DNA from: Oscheius sp. JU75
Taxonomy: Eukaryota; Nematoda; Chromadorea; Rhabditida; Rhabditidae
Assembly (NCBI GenBank): GCA_037178855.1
Contig: JASJZC010000006.1
Location: forward strand, 434,001-498,000
Length of the DNA: 64,000 nucleotides
Direction of reading: 5' to 3'
Shown here: positions 34,437 through 43,912 of the stretch, piece after piece
Numbering within the stretch: position 1 is the first letter of the stretch
Layout of the letters: every line of letters begins with the position of its first letter
Position numbers and translations under genes: made by a program
The notes under the pieces: model-generated
Seen by the model: the letters and a program-made list of their open reading frames with translations, nothing else
Databases searched by the model: none
Told to the model about the DNA's origin: nothing

Positions 34437-35726
34437 CTACTTCTTCTGTTTGTCCGGTAAGACGGGGCTCTTGTCGGCCGAGTCCTTCTTCTTCGGCTTG
34501 GTCTTGCTCGAGGCCTTCTTGCCAATTCTCTTCTTGTCGGCCTCATGTCTTTTCTGGGCTCCCTTGTCCTCGCGATTGAAGTAGAGCGAGCCGGAGTCAC
34601 TATCGATACCGTGGAGCTCTTCGCCGAATTGGGGCGGCTTCAGGATACGGTAGCTCAGATGGCCGCTGGAACCGACGACGAGCACGGCTCCCGAGTTGGC
34701 CAGATCGGCCTGGTAGCGAGGGGCAGTGAAGATGGTGATGAGCTTGCGATTGGCGAACTCCGAGTAGCCGGTCATCATCATCAGGAAAGAGATTCTGTGG
34801 ACAGAGACCGAGACAGAGACCTACCTGATGAGCTCGAACGATGAGTTTGATGCCGAGCCTCTCGCAGGTCTCATGTACCATGTCCTCACCGAAGAAGACG
34901 CTCACTCCGCGAACCGTATTGAATCTGTAGCCGGCCATATTCGTCATCGGGTCGCTCCAGAGCAGATCCATCGCGAGCAGATTGGTCGGTGGGTCTTCCA
35001 GGGGACGAGGGATCTCCTCAATGTCACTGAGCTTGTTCAGATGGGGCGAGAGGCCGCCATGCATGCAAAGAATTCGACTGCCGACCAGACCAGCCACCGG
35101 CATCCAGCTGAAGATCTCATTGAACTTGATCCAAATGTCGTCCGCATTCTCTTCGCCGAATCGGTCCGAGATCTCGTCATAGAAGCCGTACTCTTTGTTG
35201 ATGGCTCTGGTCTCGTGGTTCCCGCGCAGCAGCTGGTACTTGTCTGGGTAGCGACATTTGAGGGCAAAGACGAGAAGGACACACTCGAGAGAGTGACGGC
35301 CGCGGTCCACGTAGTCACCGAGAAACATGAACTTGTATTTGAGGGCGCCGGACAGGGTCGGGTCGTCCCAGTCACTGATCCTCTCCTTGGTCAGACAGCT
35401 GAACATGCGCAGCAGGTCGTAGAACTGACCGTGGATGTCTGGAAAAAACTGTGATTCTGTCTCTGTGCCACCGTATCGGTAACCTACTGTTTCTCTGTCT
35501 CTATCAGTAGATCACTCTGTCCCAGTAGCCCCCACTTACCTCCCACGATGATACAGGGCGGATTGAGTCGTGCCAACATGGACGTCTTGGAGAGGATATC
35601 CTTTACCTGTTCCAGCAACTCCATGATCTCTTCCTGCTTGTACTTGTGCATCCTACCGTTAATGGCATTTTTCGCGATGAGATGCCGATTGATGAAGGCA
35701 TCGAGATGCATGATGGAGAGAGGCAT
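34437..35726 (-). CDS. Divergent PP1-type serine/threonine phosphatase catalytic subunit
   Basis: Exons 35726-35540, 35438-34825 and about 34781-34437. Metal-binding and catalytic motifs are kept: DIHGQ (with the preceding Gly across the splice), GDYVDRG, LLRGNHE, HGG and VRAHQ. The protein differs from canonical PP1 at several places: LSPHL instead of LSPDL, TIFTAPRYQADLANSGA where PP1 has an APNYCGEFDNAGA segment, and a long Lys-rich tail (KKASSKTKPKKKDSADK). Such divergent PP1 paralogues are typical of nematode germline and sperm expansions (the GSP-3/4 type); the sperm link is inference, supported by the neighbouring SPE-42-like gene. The acceptor of the last exon is abnormal: the frame that matches PP1 (GYSEFANRKLITIF) begins right after CTTTCCTG, not after an AG, while the nearest AG (CCACAG) puts the tail out of frame and ends it near 34600. 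The first exon begins with MPLSIMHLDAFINRHLI. Confidence 0.82.
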
Positions 35727-35934
35727 CTTGAGGTGGCCAGCTGCTGAGAAGACTGCCGAGAAGGCTGACTGGTAGTCTGGTAGCCGGAGTTAAACTTGAC
35801 TTGTCAAGTCTTGTCAGTGCCTCTCTAATGACTACTTGCTGTCAAATGCTATGGAGCAATCAAGCAGAGTAGAGACACAAGTGCTTGTCTAGACATTTAT
35901 GAGCATCACGTAAAATCTACTGTCCTCTTCCGCT

Positions 35935-38809
35935 TCATGTCTTCTCCGCCTTCTTCTCATTCGAGACGAACTTGTTCTTCTTCTTGTCTCCATCAGTTGA
36001 GGAATTAGGGACGAGGTACTGGGTTCTGGCTGAGGTGACTTCTCCTTTCTCGGCCTGACAAGCATAGCATCGGTCTGTCATCTCCTCGGTACAGTGACGA
36101 CAAAAGGTGGCTGGACACTCGGAGCAGAACTTCAACTTGGCCGGACGGAGGTAGGTCTGACAGAGGAGGCACTGTCCTGTTTTGAAGATGCGATCGAGGA
36201 CTTTCAGCTTGAACCAGCTGTTGGAACTTGGCCACGCTCTGAAAGAGGCAATGGTTGACCAGGGCAAATGGACAGAGTGACAGAGACAAACGAACCTATC
36301 ATTTTCGTCCTGTTCCCGCTGGATATCTCTCTGCTGGACACAGAAACGAATCCTGGCACGAGCTTCCTGACGATCCTTATTCCTCAAGAAGGCAATCTTG
36401 TTGTAGAGGAATATGAGACGAACACGATCCCGCTTGGGAAACATGAAGGGCAGGAGGAAGTTGATGACGATGCGCTTGACAAAGTAGGAGAAGAAGACCT
36501 GAAACAGCAGCTGAAGGAAGAGAGGCAGTCCAATCCAGAGCACATATTGGACAATGTCGGGACGATAAGGGTGCTGGAGACAGTGCAAATTCGTGACTAC
36601 CTGGAAAATTGAGAGTGACAGTGACTGTGAGAGTGACTCACTTCCTCCTGCTCCGTCGTCCTATTGACTTTGACCATGTTGTTGATAAAATCGGCCACCA
36701 CTCCTTTGCCCGTGACGACAATCTCCGCGCTGGCTTTCGACTCCATGTGAATTGTCTTCTCCGAGGCTGTGACCAGCTTTTCCAGGAAGAGGTAGATGTA
36801 CCAGTCGACAAGGACTATGGTCATACTGAAGAAGGCCGTTATGAGCCAGATGAGGAAGGGTCGCCAGGCGGCACAAAACTCCAGACAGGTAGGCTTGCTG
36901 AATACTTTCTTCAGCTTCCATTTCTTCCATTCGCTTTTTTCCAGACGGAGGAGGGCGTACTTGCCGGTTTGGTGACGGTGCTCATCTATCAGCCAGAAGG
37001 GTCTGAAAGTTTCTATGTCTCTCGGTCTCCCTGTCTCTGTTTCTCTGTCTGTTTCTCTGTTCCTATCACCACCTTCCAATAAAGCAATTGTTGAAGTCGA
37101 CATTCCCGTTGTACTTCTCAATCGTCGTCACGGCCTGACTGAACAGCTTGTAGAGGGTGAAGATCATCGCAGCGACAAAAACCTGTCGCACACTGGTAAT
37201 GATCGACGTCACGTACTCTTTGCCGGCCTTGATCAGTAGAAGGACGTCTCGAAGACTGTATTCCATCTCGATCCGAGGTGCCTCCATCGCAATCATGTGC
37301 AAACTGACATGCAGTTCGTTATCGAGTTCCTTGGTCATGTTAGATACTTCGAGAAGGTCTCCTTCCATTGCCTGACTGCCGGACAGTTTCGTGGCCTCAC
37401 TCTGACAGACCGAGAGCTGCTGCCGACGCCGTGATAGATCCTGACAGCTGGACTCCATGCTGAACTTTTTACAGACAAAGTGGTTGACCAGGAGGGGCAG
37501 GGAGTCGTAGCATTTTTTCTAAAAGCGAGTAGTTAAAAAAGGAAGAGAGAAAGAGATGTAGACACACAGAGACACAAAGATAAGAGACAGAGAGACAGCG
37601 AAGCAGAGAACAAAATCTTACCTGAACACTGGCAAAGAGTTCTCTACACTTCTCAATTCCCCTCGAGAAGATGTCCTTGCATCGCTGCTGCATCCTGTGG
37701 ACGATCCGCTGACCGACACTCGTCTTGAATCGAGTCCATTCGGGTCTGTTCCCAGTCATGTTTCGCATTTCTTCCTCCGTCAGACCGATTTCTTCGGAAT
37801 CGTCAAGGGCACCAGCACCGAGAGCACGCCTTTGGGATAGGATCTGTAGCTGTTGCTCCGTCTTATCCATCACGATATCTTCGGTCGTCTTCTCCTCGCG
37901 AATCTCGGCGAGAAAGGGGGCAATCAGTTGACGGACAAAGCCGACAGCTTGCTTCAAAACACGGAGACCTTTGTCTAAACGGAGCAATGGCTATGGTCTG
38001 TCTCTGTCTGTTTGTCACTCACTCAGTTGTCGCTCCAGCAACTCTTCTAGTGGTCCCGTGAACATTGCCACACGATTCGAAATGATCTGTAACAATTCCT
38101 TGAACCCTTTCCGACAAATAGTCCCACCTTGGCCTGAACTTGCAGATGACAGACGATTATTTCGGCCGTCAGCTTGTAATTTTCGACAATGTTGTGAATC
38201 GGTCCATCCATGATGCTGTTTCCGACTAAAAGAGTCAACGGTGCCTGTCCATTTTGGCCCAAGACGCCGAGAAGAAGCAGGAAGAGGGCACATCGAAAGG
38301 TCGGACTCTTGCTGAACATGCCTGCAGTGGACGAGATGACGATCCATTTGATAACGAGACTCAAGTATGGGTCGAAGTCGCCAAAGTTGAGATTCTTCCA
38401 GGCGAGATAGTAGATGCAGGAGCAGAACACGAGACCGAACAGACTATTGATCACGTAGCGGAGACATTTGTAGTCGGACACTTCACTGGAAATGTCTCTA
38501 TCTCTTTGTCTCTACCACTCTGCTTCCCGGTGCCTCTGTGTGTATTCCTCATTGCCAATTTGTCTCTCGTCTCTTTGACCCTCTCTCTGTGTCTCTCTAT
38601 CCCTCTGTCTCTCTGCTTTCCTGTCCCTCTATCTCTATGCCTCCCTTTCAATCTGTACCTCTCTATCTTTATGTCTCCCTGTTTCTACCAACTAACCTGT
38701 GAAGCATGTAGTCTGTGAAGAAGTTGACATCTTTCCTCTTACGAACACGACAACGCTTTTGGTCATCGAAGAGACGACGGAGCAACATGCTGCTGAAGAA
38801 AGCGGACAT
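35935..38809 (-). CDS. DC-STAMP/DCST-family sperm fusion protein, SPE-42/SPE-49-like
   Basis: Eight exons (38809-38697, 38485-38128, 38086-38023, 37974-37622, 37518-37073, 37002-36642, 36600-36296, 36238-35935) give about 767 residues, close to the known length of SPE-42 and SPE-49. There are several N-terminal hydrophobic segments (LFGLVFCSCIYYLAW, WIVISSTAG, CALFLLLLGVLG), a Cys-containing luminal part, later helices (LIWLITAFFSMTIVLVDWYIYLF; VLWIGLPLFLQLLFQVFFSYF), and a C-terminal RING-like C4C4 module (CLLCQ..., FCSECPATFCRHCTEEM, CYAC). This multi-pass layout with a cytosolic RING-like end defines the DCST1/2, Sneaky and SPE-42 group, which is needed in sperm for fusion with, or activation of, the egg. 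Introns carry many GACAGAGA/TCTCTGTC runs. One junction (third to fourth exon) was set by phase. The PP1-like gene follows 208 bp downstream on the same strand. Confidence 0.9.
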
Positions 38810-39571
38810 CTGATGATAATCAACAGTTTTGAAGTTTGCAAATAACTTCAAATTCCGGATAGTTGGACAGTAATTAGTAGCAGCAAAAGAATATTCGATA
38901 ACTTCTTGTAGACTACTGCCTGACTGTCTGTGAATTTTCCTCTGAAGTCTACTGTTCAAACGACTTAAACGTTCCTAAAGGATTCGAATACCACAAGCAC
39001 TTCCCCCAAAATTGAATTATACATGCTCTTTTGGCGCCTCATTGTCCTAGCTCGCTCATCGCAACCAGCTTGCCTTCAGCCCAATGTATCTCGTAAAAAT
39101 CCCATACCATTTTCCGGACTCACGAGAGTGGGAGCCACATGCGTTCCTCCCATCGGCCCGCTTTCAAAAACAAATTCGCAATTACCCGTCCGTGTCCAAT
39201 TGGTTTGGACTCCTGGGCCCTCGAAAGAGGGCCTCACACACCCGGATCTCGTATTAGGTGGTCGGTATTGCGTGACGCATTTTTGAGAGGGGACCGGGAG
39301 CTATGTTGCAATGAAATTGAATGACAGAGACAGAAAGAGAGACAGAGATAGAGATAGAGACAGAGATAAGGACAGATACAGAGACAGAGATAGAGACAGA
39401 GACAACGATTCATTCTATCATCACCCCATTCGTTTCCTGCCATACTCTAGGTATCTAGAGAAGGCGGACCCCTACTCTCCCTCTCTCCCTCATCCCCAAA
39501 GGCGGAGTTTTTGGCACAGAGAGGAAGCTGTCAGTTTCAGCCCTGAAGGCTACTGCTCCCCTCATCAGCCC
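38810..39571. other. Stretch between the SPE-42-like and second channel genes
   Basis: This is the divergent upstream region of the two genes. A minus-strand open frame continues upstream of ATG 38809 without a clear start. 39323-39408 is a GACAGAGATAGA microsatellite. No other gene can be supported. Confidence 0.4.
39323..39408. repeat. GACAGAGATAGA microsatellite
   Basis: Nearly uninterrupted run of GACAGA and GATAGA hexamers over about 85 bp, one of the purest examples here outside the (CT)n tract. It lies in the presumed promoter side of the second channel gene. Confidence 0.8.
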
Positions 39572-42500
39572 ATGATGATCATCTCGTACTTGGCTAAAAT
39601 TGTTCTCCTACTGCCAGAGCTCTCCTCGGCCGATAACGATCGACTGAATGAGCTCGCCATGCAACAGGTTCGTGTTTCCACCATATTTCATGGTCAGTTT
39701 TGTATTCGAGACAGAGAGACAAAGACAGTGGGACAGAGAGGGATAGAGAGACAGAGTGTCTTCTTTGACCCAGCTCTCGAAACTTGCTACTGGCTTCCCA
39801 AAAGTTCACCTAACCTCTGAACACCTCATTGCATGTTCCTATGATTCCTGGTCATAAATATCAAGGTAGCTTACTTGACGAAACCTCAGCACCTTTTAGT
39901 GTATTTTTAACTGCTTGCGTAATCTAACAGCAGTATACAGGGAGAGAGAGACACAGAGACAAGGAGACAGGAAGACAGAGACAGTAGCTCCCAGTTTCTC
40001 TATCTTGAAATCAGAAAGGCATCTCGCCATAACAATCATATATTCTTTTGCCACCTCTCAATAATCTCGAGTCCTCTCCCTAGAATTCTTCCTTCTCTTA
40101 TTTTTCTTACGAGCCCCTCCGTCATTCACCTATAAGAGGGGCCGCACAGAATGGAATGAACAGGAATAATGGAGTTCAACTGAGCGTGAAATGAGGGAGG
40201 AAAGGGAAAAAGTGTGTGTGTGTGCAGGAGCAAGGGCTCAAGAACCAAAAGACTTTGAGGATTTTGGTACATCGTACCAAACCGACCCATTTCTGATTCC
40301 TTCTTCCAGCACAACAAAACGGCCTGCTAGGTGCTCAAAGAGCATCCGTTTTGGGGCGGATTTAGACGGAGTCCCGCTTATTTCATTGGACTTCCAGGGG
40401 GAGAGAAGAGGGGGACAGATAAGACACATGCGAAAGTTTTGTGCTCAATTAGATGCTGCCGCAGGGAGACTTTGTGAATTTGGGACAGAGTGAGGAAAAT
40501 GACGGGAACGGAACAGAAACCAAGGTTTTCAGCAAGAGATGGCAACTGCTGGTCTTCACGCATTTGACGAGCTCAGTACACTAGCGCCACATCATGGAGG
40601 AGGAGAACAGGATTTTGACAGAGTGAGTCTCTGTCTCTCTTTCTCTTTACATCTTTGTCCACCTGTCTGTTTTTCTGCCTCTCTTCTCTCTTTCCCCTTG
40701 TCTTTTTGTTTCTCTGTCTCCCTGTCTTCCTATCTCACTGTCTCACAATCTCCTGTTCTAGCCCCACACCCGCCTACCTCCAGGCAGACGAAAGAAGGTG
40801 TCCAAGGAGAAGAATGAAAAGAAGACACGATCAGAAAACGTCGATCCAATACCAACGCCTCCATCCGAAGAGCAGTGTCATCCTGTCAATGAGACGTTAA
40901 GAAAGGATTTGCTGAAGGTCGGTTCATTACTGAAATCCCATTACCTTTCCCCTCCGGCTATAGTTCAGTCCCTTCCCTCAGCAGTTCTTTGTTTAATCAC
41001 GGGGAAATGCAAACAAATTTAAGAACCAAAACTATTTGAATTGACAGGGAGACAATAAGATAGAGAAAATCTCATGCTGCTCTTTCGATACTCCCTTCCA
41101 TCATCTCAGGAATTCCATCGACTTCCGTCCCAACGTGGTCCTCCCAAATTGGTTCCACGCCAGCAGCATATATGTAGAAACCTATGGGGGTGTGCGTCAT
41201 TTCTACTGCGGCCCAGTAGTTGCAAAAACGCGACCCGAAAATGAGGGTTCGCTCGTAGTTTTTACACGTAGGCTCAGGAAATATATTAGCTCAGAGAGAA
41301 AGATTAGAAGCTCGTGAAGGACGACCAAAACAAGGAAAGTACATGTCAGCTCAACTATAGGAACTGCCAGAACTTGTCCATATAATGTGTTTCCAACGAA
41401 CACGGACAGTAAGTTACTTCTGCAAAAACTTTTTTCATTACAGTCACAAAGTCACAGTAACACCGGTGCTAATGGAGTAACATACAAAAAATTTCTGCTT
41501 GTTTCAATGGCGCAGTGTGGTGCGACCAGTGTCCAAGGGATCTGGGTTCGACTCCCGGACTTTAATTTTGTTTTTACTTGGTGTCCCTATTCGTCGAAAG
41601 TAGACTATAGCACTTTGTCCTGTTACTGTGTACCGTCAGTTTTCCAGTCCTAGCTCTGTACCGGAGGTATGAACAGACTGAACTCTGGAGCAGACCAATC
41701 AGTTGACTTTCAGTTTGGATACATGTTTACGGACAAAAGAATCAAAGGGACATCAGGTTTTAATCCATTCTTCTAGCAAACCCACTAACGAGTTCAGTTT
41801 CTATATCCGATGACATGTCTCTCAGACCCCCCAGCATTCTCCCGGTTACCATTAATCGAGTCCATTATGTGCTCTCTTGATGACCGATATAAGTCACCCA
41901 GACCCCCGTTTCCTATCTTCCTGGGGAGCCCTTTTTTGTCCCAAAGAATGGGGGATTTGGAGGGCTATTTGGAGAGCTTTGAATATTATGCGGGAATTGA
42001 AATTTGGATGGGAAAAAGAGTTCCAGAAAAATTTTCAGGACCTCTTCTCGGAAATCTACGACAAGAACACATTGCCGAGTGCTCAGGCGACGGAGGTGAT
42101 AGTCGAACTGACAGTCCAATCCATCACGGAGATCAGCGAGTTCAGCAGCAGCTTCAAGGCCGATGTCTGGTTTTCGCAGATCTGGAGAGATCCGAGGCTG
42201 GACTTTACTGAAAGGAACTATTGCTTGAAGAATATCTCTCTGGCAGCTCATAAACTTCCACAGTTGTGGTCCCCGAATGTCTGCTTCGTCAATAGTAAGA
42301 AGGTGGGTCTCTGTCTCTATCACTACTCTCTTTCAGGTAGACATCCACAAGTCCCCCTCCGAGAACATCCTTCTCCTGGTCTTTCCCAATGGAACAATCT
42401 GGCTCAACTTCCGTGTCAGTCTCATCGGGCCCTGCAAACTCGACCTAACCTACTTTCCCATGGACCGCCAGTCGTGCAATTTGATTTTTGAGGTGAGATG

Positions 42501-43642
42501 ACGAGGGCCGATTCGAAAACAAGCCAAATTCCAGAGCTACAGCTACAACACGGCCGAGGTTCGAATCTTCTGGAGGGACTGGGAACCGGTCTCGATTCCA
42601 GACCCGGATTCGAAGAACCTACCTGATTTTGAGCTTGTCTCTTATGAGTCAGTCGAGCATTTTTGTGTCTCTATTTGGATTACAGACATCGGAATGATAC
42701 CTTGGTCTACACAGCGGGGCTATGGGACCAACTCGAAGTCAAGTTCACGTTCCGTCGACTCTATGGGTACTATGTTCTTCAGGCATGTAGTCCCCACCAA
42801 TCTTTCAAAAAACTGTTCAGGCCTATATGCCAACCTATCTGTCAGTCTTCATCAGCTGGATAGCATTTTGGATCGACACCAAGGTTCGATTTCTTGTTGA
42901 CTCAGAAATTGAAGCTACTTTCAGGCTCTACCGGCTAGAATCACTCTGGGAGTGAGTTCATTGATGGCTCTGACCTTTCAGTTTGGAAACATTGTGAAGA
43001 ATCTGCCCAGAGTCAGCTATGTCAAGGTGTGGTTAAAGAGACAGAAAGAGAGAAACCGTTTCCAGGCTCTCGACATCTGGATGTTCGGCTGCGTCGGCTT
43101 CATCTTCCTCTCCCTAGTCGAGCTGGCAGCTGCCGGCTTTGCCGACAAGCTCGAAGGCCGTCGTCGACGGACACAAAAGTTCAAGGAGAATCGAATGCTA
43201 CGCTCCGATTCCGAACAGAACTGGCTTTCAAGGCTGCAAGCACCACCAATCTGTACAGATGTCCGGCTACCACCGGAAGGTTCGGTTTTGTAAGAGACAG
43301 TGACAGGGGCACAAAAACAGGGCTAGATATCAAAGACAAATTAAGAACCAGACGCGTCTCTACCCTCCGGAGCTCCCCTTCTACGATGTAATGGAGAACA
43401 GACGAATGGAAACGCAGTTAAACGGAGACGAGTGGAGGACAGACAGAGACTGAATAAGGTCTACATGCCGGTGGAACCGGTCTCCATCAGTAGTGAGAGA
43501 ATCGATGAGGTCGGGTAGCTCTTTTCTTTTCGGAAAAGTTTCAACATTGCAGATATCCGCCAAGCTATTTCCACTACTCTTTACCGCCTTCAACATCTTC
43601 TACTGGTTCTACTACATTGGCAAATCTGGCGGATTACTGTAG
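39572..43642 (+). CDS. Cys-loop ligand-gated ion channel subunit, anion-channel type
   Basis: Exons: 39572-39667, 40533-40622, 40762-40917, 42039-42302, 42337-42492, 42535-42647, 42686-42782, 42821-42883, 42925-43026, 43066 to about 43290, an exon ending 43509, and 43553-43642. The first exon gives a signal peptide ([14 protein letters not shown]). The next two give an unusual roughly 80-residue basic, disordered segment before [13 protein letters not shown], where the ligand-binding domain starts. The Cys-loop is [15 protein letters not shown] (13 residues between Cys). M1 is [21 protein letters not shown]2 is preceded by PARITLGV, the PAR motif of anion-selective channels; M3 is [15 protein letters not shown]4 is [20 protein letters not shown]. 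Exon 7 ends in a GC donor (CAGGCATGT) needed to keep frame. The exon joint in the M3-M4 loop is unsolved. The short reading frame at 41109-41244 in the long third intron is left out. Confidence 0.85.
41505..41570 (+). other. tRNA-like relic with Pol III A/B boxes
   Basis: TGGCGCAGTGTGG resembles an A box and GGGTTCGACTCCCGG a perfect B box with a 5-bp T stem, spaced as in a tRNA. The would-be acceptor strands on either side do not pair, and the anticodon arm is poor, so this is a tRNA pseudogene or a tRNA-derived short repeat rather than a working tRNA. It lies in the long intron of the second channel gene. Confidence 0.45.
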
Positions 43643-43912
43643 TCCGATGACTACAGAGAGACGCGGGTCTTTCGATGAGAAAATTCTGTTCTTTGTCCAT
43701 ATCCTGACTGTGTACATTCTTCAGAAATGAAAGTTTATCGGGAATCGGTTACGGTCTCTCTGTCTAGTAGCCTACTGCAAGAATCCAAATATTGCAGTCG
43801 ATAATTGAACACGAAGCATTCAAATTTTTTTGAACAGTAATATTCAGAGGGGGAGGACAATTTTCTTCGGAAGCATCTCCAGGACGACGTCTTCTCATCT
43901 GTATCAACAAGG

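Noticed and set aside
41109..41244. Extra exon or small basic-protein gene in the second channel's long intron
   Set aside because: It can be joined in phase to the preceding exon but then stops. Skipping it gives a channel protein in frame, so it is more likely intronic; kept only as an alternative.
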